From Roseomonas sp. AR75 (GTDB lineage Bacteria > Pseudomonadota > Alphaproteobacteria > Acetobacterales > Acetobacteraceae), in the NCBI RefSeq assembly GCF_005222815.1, contig NZ_STGB01000006.1:868001-932000 (forward strand): a stretch of DNA of 64,000 bases. The letters are read 5' to 3'. The translations under genes were made by a program, and so were the position numbers. The notes beneath the pieces were generated by a model that was given only the letters and a program-made list of their open reading frames with translations, searched no databases and had not been told where the DNA came from. This document shows positions 57,661 to 64,000 of the stretch, one piece after another. Position 1 is the stretch's first letter; each line of letters begins with the position of its first letter.

Positions 57661-59169
57661 ATGAGTGTCGCCGCCGAGGTTGCGCCGAAGCCCGGCCCGC
57701 TCGCGTCGCTCCGCCAGCTGAATCGTCGCACCCTGCCGCCGCTGCTGGTCTATCTGGCCGCCGGTGCCAGCGGCTTTGCGGCGATCGCGGAGACCTTCTG
57801 GGTGCGGGAGCGACTTGGCCTCTCCGCCACGGCGCTGCTCGCGCTCGCCGCCTGGCTGACCGTGCCCTGGACGCTGAAGATGGTGATCGGCCATCTGGTG
57901 GACACGGTGCCAATTTTCGGTTCACGCCGCCGTGCCTACATCCTGCTCGGCGCGCTGCTGCAATGCGGGGCGGGCCTCGCGCTGGCCTTCGCGGCGTCCG
58001 GCGCCACATCCCTGACGCTGGCGGAGATCCTGTACATCGCCGCCTCGCTCACCGCGGTGGTCGGGCTCGTGGTGCAGGATTGCGTTGCGGACGCGATGAC
58101 GACCGAGGTCGTGGACCGCACCGCGCCCGATGGCTCGCCGCGCACGCCGGAGGTGGTGCAGGCAGAACTCGGCGACGTCCAGGTGTTGGGCCGCGTCGCG
58201 CTGATGGGCGGCGCCTTCGCGGTGGCCGGCATCGGCGGCTGGGCCGCGCAGGTGCTGCCGGTCTCCACTGTCTTCCTGATCGGCGCCGCCGTGCCGCTGC
58301 TGTCCATCGCCGCGGCGATCCTGGCACAGGAGACGACCTCGCCACGCGAGCGTCCGGACCTGCGGATCCTCGGGGGCGGCGCGGCCTTCGCCGGCGGGCT
58401 GCTCGCGCTTGGCGTCGCCGATCCGCCCTTCGCGCCGGAGATCGGCCTTCTGCTCTCCCTCGGCGTCATCATCTATCTGCTGCGCACGACGATGGAGGGC
58501 GTGCCGGTTGCGACACAGCGCGCGATGGCCGCCGCCGCCGCCGTGATCTTCGCCTTCCGCGCCGCGCCGCCCGCCGGGCCGGGCCTGCAATGGTGGCAGA
58601 TCGACGTGCTCGGCTACGACCAGGCCTTCTTCGGCGTGCTGGCGCAGATCGGCACTGGGCTCGCCATCGCCGGCTCGCTGCTGCTGGGCGCGCGGATGGT
58701 GCGGCTGCCGCTGGGAACGGTGCTGGGCTGGCTCGCGATCCTCGGCGCGGCCTTCTCGCTGCCGACCATCGGCATGCTGTTCGGATTACACGAATGGACC
58801 GCGGCGCATCTGGGCTTCGGCGCGCGCACCATCGGGCTGGTGGACACGGCGCTCTCCGCGCCGCTGGCGCAGCTCGGCATGATTCCGATGCTGACCCTGA
58901 TCGCGGTGCACGCGCCGCCCGGAAGGCAGGCAACCTGGTTCGCGCTGGTCGCCAGCCTGATGAACCTGGCCCTGCAGGCCGGCAATGTCTTCTCCCGCGG
59001 GTTGAACGCCGCCTTCCCCGTGGCGCGTGGCGACTATGCCGAGCTGCCGGCGCTGGTGATCTCGGCGACGGTTCTCGGCCTGGTGCTGGCGCTCGGCGCC
59101 ATTGCGCTGCTCGGCCGCTGGATCGCGCCCGGCAAGCCGCCGGAGGCCAGCGCCCCCGCGACAGGATGA
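57661..59169 (+). CDS. BT1/folate-biopterin-type MFS transporter
   Basis: A 502-residue major-facilitator-like protein with about 12 hydrophobic segments. VPWTLKMVIGHLVDTVPIFGSRRRAYILLGALLQ resembles the PxxxKPLxGxxSDxxPIxGxRRRPY signature of the BT1 family (folate, biopterin or related transport). It may instead carry the keto- or hydroxyacid handled by the divergent 2-hydroxyacid dehydrogenase. The DeoR gene starts 24 bases after it on the same strand. Ligand unproven. Confidence 0.82.
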   Translation: MSVAAEVAPKPGPLASLRQLNRRTLPPLLVYLAAGASGFAAIAETFWVRERLGLSATALLALAAWLTVPWTLKMVIGHLVDTVPIFGSRRRAYILLGALLQCGAGLALAFAASGATSLTLAEILYIAASLTAVVGLVVQDCVADAMTTEVVDRTAPDGSPRTPEVVQAELGDVQVLGRVALMGGAFAVAGIGGWAAQVLPVSTVFLIGAAVPLLSIAAAILAQETTSPRERPDLRILGGGAAFAGGLLALGVADPPFAPEIGLLLSLGVIIYLLRTTMEGVPVATQRAMAAAAAVIFAFRAAPPAGPGLQWWQIDVLGYDQAFFGVLAQIGTGLAIAGSLLLGARMVRLPLGTVLGWLAILGAAFSLPTIGMLFGLHEWTAAHLGFGARTIGLVDTALSAPLAQLGMIPMLTLIAVHAPPGRQATWFALVASLMNLALQAGNVFSRGLNAAFPVARGDYAELPALVISATVLGLVLALGAIALLGRWIAPGKPPEASAPATG

Positions 59170-59193
59170 GGCAGGTCTGTCATCCTGGGCGCC

Positions 59194-59994
59194 ATGGCCC
59201 GCAGGACTGACGGCGCGCCGGCCAAGGCGCAGCGGCACCGCCGGATCCTGGCGGCGCTGACCACCGACCCGACCGTGCGCATCTCCGCGCTGGCGGCGCA
59301 GTTCGGCGTCTCCTCCGAGACGGTGCGCCGCGACATCGAGGAGCTTTCGGCCCAGGGCGCCGTCCGCCGCACCTATGGCGGCGCCTCCGTCACCCATGCC
59401 GGGGTGCAGCCGGAATTCTCCTCGCGCGAGCGCATGGCGGTGGCGGAGCGTGCGAGGATCGGCGCGGCCGCGGCGGCCATGGTGCAGGACGGCGCGGTGG
59501 TGATGCTGGACGCGGGCAGCACCACCACGCATTTCGCCCGCGCCCTGGCCGCCCGCGGCATCGCCGCCACCGTGCTGACCAACAGCCTGACCGCCGCGAC
59601 GGAACTGGCCTCCGGCGGCGGGCCGGCGCTGCGCGTGCTGCTCTGCCCTGGCGAGGTGAGCGTGGCGGATCGCGGCGTCTTCGGCTCCGAGACCGAGGCC
59701 TTCCTGCGCCGGTTCAATGCGGATCTGGCCGTGATCGGCGCATCCGGCCTGACGGAGGAGGGGCCCTGCGAGGTGGTCTCCCGCGCCGCCTGGGTGAAAC
59801 GGGCCATGCTGGCGCGCGCGCCGCGGCGGCTCCTGCTGGCGGATTCGGGCAAGTTCGGGCGCGGGTTGCTGGAGTGCGTCTGCCCGCTGGCCGAGCTGAC
59901 CGATCTGGTCACGGAAGCGGCGCCGCCGGCCGGGCTGGACGCGGCGCTGACCCGGGCGGGGCTGCGGGTGACCCTGGCCGGGCCGCCTTCGTGA
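59194..59994 (+). CDS. DeoR-family transcriptional regulator
   Basis: A 266-residue DeoR/GlpR-type regulator: a winged HTH (RRILAALTTDPTVRISALAAQFGVSSETVRRDIEELSAQG) and a sugar-phosphate-binding C-terminal domain (AVVMLDAGSTTTHFARAL, VLTNSLTAATEL). The two inverted repeats just downstream lie between it and the phosphatase-phn operon and are its likely operators. The usual effector of this family is a phosphorylated sugar or polyol, which fits an operon containing a HAD phosphatase and a phosphonate-type importer. Confidence 0.9.
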   Translation: MARRTDGAPAKAQRHRRILAALTTDPTVRISALAAQFGVSSETVRRDIEELSAQGAVRRTYGGASVTHAGVQPEFSSRERMAVAERARIGAAAAAMVQDGAVVMLDAGSTTTHFARALAARGIAATVLTNSLTAATELASGGGPALRVLLCPGEVSVADRGVFGSETEAFLRRFNADLAVIGASGLTEEGPCEVVSRAAWVKRAMLARAPRRLLLADSGKFGRGLLECVCPLAELTDLVTEAAPPAGLDAALTRAGLRVTLAGPPS

Positions 59995-59997
59995 AGT

Positions 59998-60011
59998 TGT
60001 GGACCTCCACA
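59998..60011. promoter_or_regulatory. Inverted repeat 1, probable DeoR operator
   Basis: TGTGG (59998-60002) and CCACA (60007-60011) form a perfect 5-4-5 repeat in the short gap before the HAD gene. Confidence 0.5.
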
Positions 60012-60022
60012 TCAGTTGCGGG

Positions 60023-60033
60023 ATGTGCCACAT
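60023..60033. promoter_or_regulatory. Inverted repeat 2, probable DeoR operator
   Basis: ATGTG (60023-60027) and CACAT (60029-60033) are a perfect 5-1-5 repeat, centred about 24 bases (two helical turns) from repeat 1 and just before the HAD start at 60041. Both resemble G/T-rich half-sites of one regulator. Confidence 0.5.
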
Positions 60034-60040
60034 TGGGCCG

Positions 60041-60886
60041 ATGGGTTCGATGACACGCCCGCCGGCCCCGCCCGCCGCGCTCGCCGACGCTCCGCCGGAG
60101 CGGCTGGCCGCGCTGCGCTGGGTGCTGACCGATATCGACGACACGCTCACCACCGATGGGCGCCTGACGGCGGAGGCCTATGCCGCGCTGGACCGGCTGC
60201 ATGTCGCGGGCCTGCGCGTGGTGCCCGTCACCGGCCGGCCCGCCGGCTGGTGTGACATGATCGCGCGCCTCTGGCCGGTGGCCGCCGTGGTCGGCGAGAA
60301 CGGGGCGCTCTGGTATGCGATGGATCACGGCGCCCGGCGCATGCGCCGCCACCATGTCCAGGACGATGCCACGCGCGCCGCGGCCCGGGCGAGGCTGGAA
60401 GCGATGGCGGCCGAGGCGATGGCCCGCGTGCCGGGCAGCCGCATCTCCGCCGACCAGCCCTTCCGGGCCTTCGACATGGCCGTGGACTTCGCCGAGGATG
60501 CCGGGCCGCTGCCGCTGACGGAGGCCGAGCGCATCGCCACGGTGTTCCGCGCCGGCGGCGCCATGGCGAAGGTCAGCTCGATCCATGTGAATGCGTGGAT
60601 CGGCGAATGGGACAAGCTGGCGGGGCTGCGGCATCTCTTCGCGACGCTCTGGCAGCCGCTTGAACTCGTGCTGGACCAGGTTGCCTTCCTTGGCGACAGC
60701 CCGAACGACGCGCCGCTGTTCGGCGCGGTGCCGCTTTCCGTGGGCGTGGCGAATGTCGCGCCCTTCCTGCCCGGCATCGCCTGCGCGCCGGCCTATGTGA
60801 CCGCGGGCGCCGGTGGCGCCGGCTTCGTCGAGTTCGCCGAGGCGGCGCTCGCCGCCATCAACAAGAAGGAGGAAACGCAACCATGA
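60041..60886 (+). CDS. HAD-IIB family phosphatase
   Basis: A 281-residue Cof/SPP-type HAD phosphatase. Motif I is LTDIDDTLTTDG (nucleophile Asp and acid/base Asp), motif II VTGR, and motif IV LGDSPNDAPLFG; the cap lies between. Such enzymes dephosphorylate sugar phosphates or other small organophosphates. The start at 60041 is preferred over a GTG at 59999, which would place the operator inside the gene; ATG at 60050 is possible. It is the first gene of the DeoR-linked operon, coupled to phnD by an ATGA overlap, suggesting that it removes phosphate from the imported organophosphorus compound. Confidence 0.88.
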   Translation: MGSMTRPPAPPAALADAPPERLAALRWVLTDIDDTLTTDGRLTAEAYAALDRLHVAGLRVVPVTGRPAGWCDMIARLWPVAAVVGENGALWYAMDHGARRMRRHHVQDDATRAAARARLEAMAAEAMARVPGSRISADQPFRAFDMAVDFAEDAGPLPLTEAERIATVFRAGGAMAKVSSIHVNAWIGEWDKLAGLRHLFATLWQPLELVLDQVAFLGDSPNDAPLFGAVPLSVGVANVAPFLPGIACAPAYVTAGAGGAGFVEFAEAALAAINKKEETQP

Positions 60887-61950
60887 TCCGACGCCTTCTG
60901 CCCGCCGCGGGCTTCGCGGCCGCGCTGCTCGCGACCATGCCGTGGTCGCAGACCCTGGCGCAGTCCAGCTGCGGCTTCCGTGGCGCGCTCGACGACGCGT
61001 ATTGCGACGAGAACCGCGACATGGTGGCGGATGTGCCGACCGACGCGACGCGGCTGCGCGATCCTTCGACGCTCGTCTTCGCCTACACGCCGGTCGAGGA
61101 TCCCGCCCTCTATGCCAGCCAGTTCCGGCCCTTCCTGGACTATCTGACCCAGTGCACCGGCAAGCGCGTGGTGTATTTCCAGGTGACGTCGAATGCGGCG
61201 CAGGTGGAGGCGATGCGCTCCGGCCGCCTGCACATCGCAGGATTCTCCACCGGTCCCACCGCCTTCGCGGTCAATCTTGCGGGCGCCGTCCCCTTCGCCA
61301 TCAAGGGCAACCCTGAGCAGTTCGAGAGCTATCGCGTTGCGCTCATCGTGCGCGCCGACAGCCCGATCCAGACCGTGGCCGACCTGAAGGGCCGCCGCGT
61401 CGCGCACACCTCCGCCACCTCGAATTCCGGCAACCTCGCGCCGCGCGCCTTCTTCCCGGGCCTGGGCCTGGCGCCGGACACGGACTACCGGGTGATCTAT
61501 TCCGGCGGCCATGACCGCAGCGTGATGGGCGTGAATGCCGGCGATTACGATGCCGCTCCCGTCGCATCCGACGTGTTCAACCGGATGATCGCGCGCGGCC
61601 AGGTGAAGCGTGAGAACTTCCGGGTGATCTGGCAGTCCGATCCCTTCCCGACCAGCAGCTTCGCCCTCGCGCATGACCTGCGGCCGGAGCTCGCGGCGCG
61701 CATCCGTCAGTGCTTCTTCGACTACCGCTTCCCCGAGGCGATGAAGCGCGACCTCGGCGGCAATGACCGCTTCTGGCCGGCAACCTACGCCCAGCAATGG
61801 GCGCCGGTGCGCGCCGTGGCGGATGCGGTGAACGCGCCCTACAACCGCAGCGCCTGGGACGCCGAGAGCCGTCGCGAGCTGGAGGCCGAGCAGCGCCGCA
61901 ACCAGCAGCGCCAGCAGCAGCAGCAACAGCCGGCGCAGCGCACCCAGTGA
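60883..61950 (+). CDS. phnD: Phosphonate-type ABC importer binding protein
   Basis: A 355-residue PhnD-like periplasmic protein with a signal ([26 protein letters not shown]). The mature region ([63 protein letters not shown]) matches PhnD. The C-terminus is a Gln-rich tail ([12 protein letters not shown]) of low complexity encoded by CAG repeats, not part of the fold. Overlaps flank it: ATGA with the HAD gene and GTGA with phnC. Confidence 0.9.
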   Translation: MIRRLLPAAGFAAALLATMPWSQTLAQSSCGFRGALDDAYCDENRDMVADVPTDATRLRDPSTLVFAYTPVEDPALYASQFRPFLDYLTQCTGKRVVYFQVTSNAAQVEAMRSGRLHIAGFSTGPTAFAVNLAGAVPFAIKGNPEQFESYRVALIVRADSPIQTVADLKGRRVAHTSATSNSGNLAPRAFFPGLGLAPDTDYRVIYSGGHDRSVMGVNAGDYDAAPVASDVFNRMIARGQVKRENFRVIWQSDPFPTSSFALAHDLRPELAARIRQCFFDYRFPEAMKRDLGGNDRFWPATYAQQWAPVRAVADAVNAPYNRSAWDAESRRELEAEQRRNQQRQQQQQQPAQRTQ

Positions 61951-62729
61951 ACCACATGGCCGCGCAGACCATCGGCACGCGGGGGCTCGTCCTCCGCGGC
62001 CTGGCGAAGGAATACACGCCCGGCAAGCCGGTGCTGCGCGGCATCGACCTCGCCTTCTCGCCAGACGGGATCACGGCGATCATCGGCCCGTCCGGCACCG
62101 GCAAGTCCACGCTGATCCGCTGCATCAATCGTCTGGTGGAACCCACCGCCGGCGAGATCCTGCTGCATGGCGAGGATCTCGCGAAGCTGCGCGGCCGCGC
62201 GCTGCGCCTGGCGCGCCGGCGGATCGGCATGGTCTTCCAGGAATACAACCTGGTCGAGCGCCTTTCGGTGATGGAGAACGTGCTCTCCGGACGGCTCGGC
62301 TATGTGCCGCTCTGGCGTGCCTGGCTGCGGAAATACCCGGAGCAGGACGTCGCCCGCGCCTTCGACCTGCTTGACGCCGTCGGGCTGCCGGAACAGGCGA
62401 CGCGCCGCGCGGATGCGCTCTCCGGCGGCCAGCGCCAGCGCGTGGGCATCGCGCGCGCGCTGATGCAGCAGCCGGAGCTGCTGCTGGCCGACGAGCCGAC
62501 CTCCTCGCTCGACCCGAAGACGGCGGTGGAGGTGATGGAGCTGCTCACCCGCCTGACCGCGGCGGCGGGCGTGCCGGTGATCGTCAACATCCACAATGTG
62601 GACCTCGCCCGGCGCTTCGCGCAGCGCATCATCGGCATGTCCGGCGGCGCGGTGGTGTTCGACGGCCCGCCCGAGGCGCTGGAGTCGCACCATCTTCAGC
62701 AGATCTATGGCGGCGAGGATTGGCTTTGA
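61947..62729 (+). CDS. phnC: Phosphonate-type ABC importer ATPase
   Basis: A 260-residue ABC ATPase: Walker [12 protein letters not shown]-loop [23 protein letters not shown] (PhnC-like, with the LSGRLG insert), signature [15 protein letters not shown] and Walker [14 protein letters not shown], plus [13 protein letters not shown]. The GTG at 61947 overlaps the phnD stop; the ATG at 61956 is an equally possible start. It energises two permease subunits downstream. Confidence 0.93.
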   Translation: MNHMAAQTIGTRGLVLRGLAKEYTPGKPVLRGIDLAFSPDGITAIIGPSGTGKSTLIRCINRLVEPTAGEILLHGEDLAKLRGRALRLARRRIGMVFQEYNLVERLSVMENVLSGRLGYVPLWRAWLRKYPEQDVARAFDLLDAVGLPEQATRRADALSGGQRQRVGIARALMQQPELLLADEPTSSLDPKTAVEVMELLTRLTAAAGVPVIVNIHNVDLARRFAQRIIGMSGGAVVFDGPPEALESHHLQQIYGGEDWL

Positions 62730-63514
62730 ACCAGGCCGCCCTCGCCGCGCGCCGTGCCTTCGCGCCGAACTGGGCGGCGCGTGGCGCGCTGATCGCGCTT
62801 GCCATCTATTCCGTCTATGCGATGGGCCAGCTCGACATCACCTGGGATCGGCTGGCCACCGGCTTCGGCGAGGCCGGGCGCTTCCTCGCCCGCATGTGGC
62901 CGCCGAATTTCGAACGCTGGGGCCTGCTGGTCGAGGGCATGCTGGAGAGCATCCAGATCGCGATCCTCGCTTCCGCCCTCGGCATCCTGCTCTCGCTGCC
63001 GCTCGGGCTGATGGCGGCGCGCAATCTCTCACCTGCGATCCTGAGCGCGCCGACGCGCGCCTTCATCGCGCTGTGCCGCAGCCTGCACTACGTGATCGTC
63101 GCGATCCTCTTCGTGAAGGCGATCGGCTTCGGCGCGCTCGCCGGCGTCGCCGCACTCACCATCGCCTCCATGGGCTTCATCGCCAAGCTCTTCGCCGAAG
63201 CCATCGAGGAGATCTCGATGAAGCAGGTCGAGGCGATTCGCGCCACGGGCGCGGGGCTCGGGGCCGTGCTGCTCTACGGCGTGCTGCCGCAGGTCGCCTC
63301 CCGCTTCACCGGCTTCTGCCTCTACCAGCTCGATTCCAACCTGAGGAATTCGACCCTCGTGGGCATCGTTGGCGCCGGCGGCATCGGCGGCACGCTGTTC
63401 GCGGCGTTCAAGCGCTTCGACTACGACTTCGTCGCCGCCATCCTGATCTCGATCATCGCGCTGATCTTCCTGGCGGAGGTCATCTCCGGCCGCATCCGGG
63501 CGGCGATGCGATGA
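62726..63514 (+). CDS. phnE: Phosphonate-type ABC importer permease 1
   Basis: A 262-residue PhnE-like permease with six hydrophobic segments and [29 protein letters not shown], the docking loop. Two TTG starts are in frame (62720 and 62726); GAGG lies seven bases before 62726, which also overlaps the phnC stop (TTGA), so that one is chosen. It forms the channel with the second permease. Confidence 0.88.
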   Translation: MNQAALAARRAFAPNWAARGALIALAIYSVYAMGQLDITWDRLATGFGEAGRFLARMWPPNFERWGLLVEGMLESIQIAILASALGILLSLPLGLMAARNLSPAILSAPTRAFIALCRSLHYVIVAILFVKAIGFGALAGVAALTIASMGFIAKLFAEAIEEISMKQVEAIRATGAGLGAVLLYGVLPQVASRFTGFCLYQLDSNLRNSTLVGIVGAGGIGGTLFAAFKRFDYDFVAAILISIIALIFLAEVISGRIRAAMR

Positions 63515-64000
63515 GCGCCCAGGCCGGCATCGCGGGGCCGATGGCGCCGCTGCATCGCGAATGGCACCGCTTCACGCCGCAGCAGCGCATCGCGCGCTGG
63601 CTGGTCTGGCTGGCGATGGTCGCCGCCCTGGTCTGGGCCATCCGCTCCGTCGAGATCATCCCGGAGTTCCTGGCCGACGCGCCGGAGCAGATGGCCGACC
63701 TTCTGGTGCGCATGTGGCCGCCCGACCTGGCGCACTACTATCCAGGTGTTCACGCCGCGCTGGTTGAGACGCTGCACATCGCCACGCTGGGCACCCTGTT
63801 CAGCTTCCTCCTCGCCGTGCCGCTGGCCCTGCTGGCGGCGCGCAACATCTGCCGCAACCGCCTGGTCAACGGGCTGGCGCAACTGATGCTGGTCTCCTCG
63901 CGCAGCGTGAACTCGCTGGTCTGGGCGCTGATCTTCGTCGCCGTCTTCGGCCCCGGCGCCGCCGCCGGCACCTTCGCCATCGCCTTCCGCTCCGTCGGCT
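63511..64000 (+). CDS. phnE: Phosphonate-type ABC importer permease 2 (runs off window)
   Basis: A PhnE-like permease start, 163 codons visible. It begins with an ATGA overlap with phnE-1, has a soluble N-terminus (HREWHRFTPQQRIARWLV), a first hydrophobic segment, RMWPPDL shared with the first permease, and the beginning of the conserved membrane core (ETLHIATLGTLFSFLLAVPLALLAARNI). The reading frame is open to the window edge. Two-permease phn operons are common. Confidence 0.88.
   Translation, partial: MSAQAGIAGPMAPLHREWHRFTPQQRIARWLVWLAMVAALVWAIRSVEIIPEFLADAPEQMADLLVRMWPPDLAHYYPGVHAALVETLHIATLGTLFSFLLAVPLALLAARNICRNRLVNGLAQLMLVSSRSVNSLVWALIFVAVFGPGAAAGTFAIAFRSVG

Overview
The window is very GC-rich, protein-dense bacterial chromosome with G/C-dominated third codon positions, ATGA/GTGA-coupled operons and many ABC importers for small organic acids, sulfonates or phosphonates. 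Gene content (membrane-bound ferritin MbfA, Bug-type receptor, BKACE, PtsN, Mrp antiporter, many LysR/LacI/IclR/DeoR-controlled catabolic operons) suggests an alphaproteobacterium, most likely a free-living Acetobacteraceae/Roseomonas-like organism. That placement is inference from gene style, not from a marker gene. I see no rRNA, tRNA, insertion sequence, phage gene or CRISPR array.

Layout. (1) 0.1-9.2 kb, minus strand: a sugar-acid operon headed by a fused IclR regulator/SMP-30 lactonase, followed by a carbohydrate-type ABC importer without its ATPase, an SDR dehydrogenase, a mandelate-racemase-type dehydratase, a Bug receptor and a radical SAM/SPASM enzyme. Together dehydrogenase, lactonase and dehydratase make an oxidative sugar route. 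(2) 9.5-16.8 kb: small genes, a broken Crp-type HTH remnant, a large class III nucleotide cyclase/ATPase/TPR protein followed by an intact cyclic-nucleotide-type Crp regulator, the iron exporter MbfA and an ArsR regulator. (3) 17.4-24 kb: ptsN (EIIA-Ntr) directly upstream of a complete mrpA(B)CDEFG cation/proton antiporter operon. (4) 24-28.5 kb: small conserved unknowns, a cold-shock protein, a 503-residue acidic orphan and a sterol-desaturase-family hydroxylase.

(5) 28.6-37.5 kb: an eight-gene minus-strand operon (two NitT/TauT permeases, ATPase, binding protein, HisD-like dehydrogenase, DegT aminotransferase, SDR, zinc alcohol dehydrogenase) divergent from a LacI regulator, with two LacI-type operators between them. 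(6) 37.6-44.1 kb: LysR, muconate-lactonizing-type enolase, M20 deacylase, metal-ligand-poor M24 hydrolase, HpaI aldolase and BKACE, all on the minus strand. (7) 44.1-51.5 kb: NMT1/TauT-type importer, FAD oxidoreductase, CaiB-type CoA-transferase and enoyl-CoA hydratase, divergent from a deaminase-type amidohydrolase. (8) 51.7-56.5 kb: a three-gene 2-oxoacid:ferredoxin oxidoreductase operon with its own flavoprotein. (9) 56.5-64 kb: a D-2-hydroxyacid dehydrogenase, a BT1/MFS transporter, a DeoR regulator, then a HAD phosphatase-phnDCEE operon running off the window edge.

The least familiar assemblies are operon 5 (HisD-like plus DegT plus TauT transport), cluster 6 (enolase/M20/M24/aldolase/BKACE), the IclR-SMP30 fusion with its palindromic operator, and the ptsN-mrp linkage.
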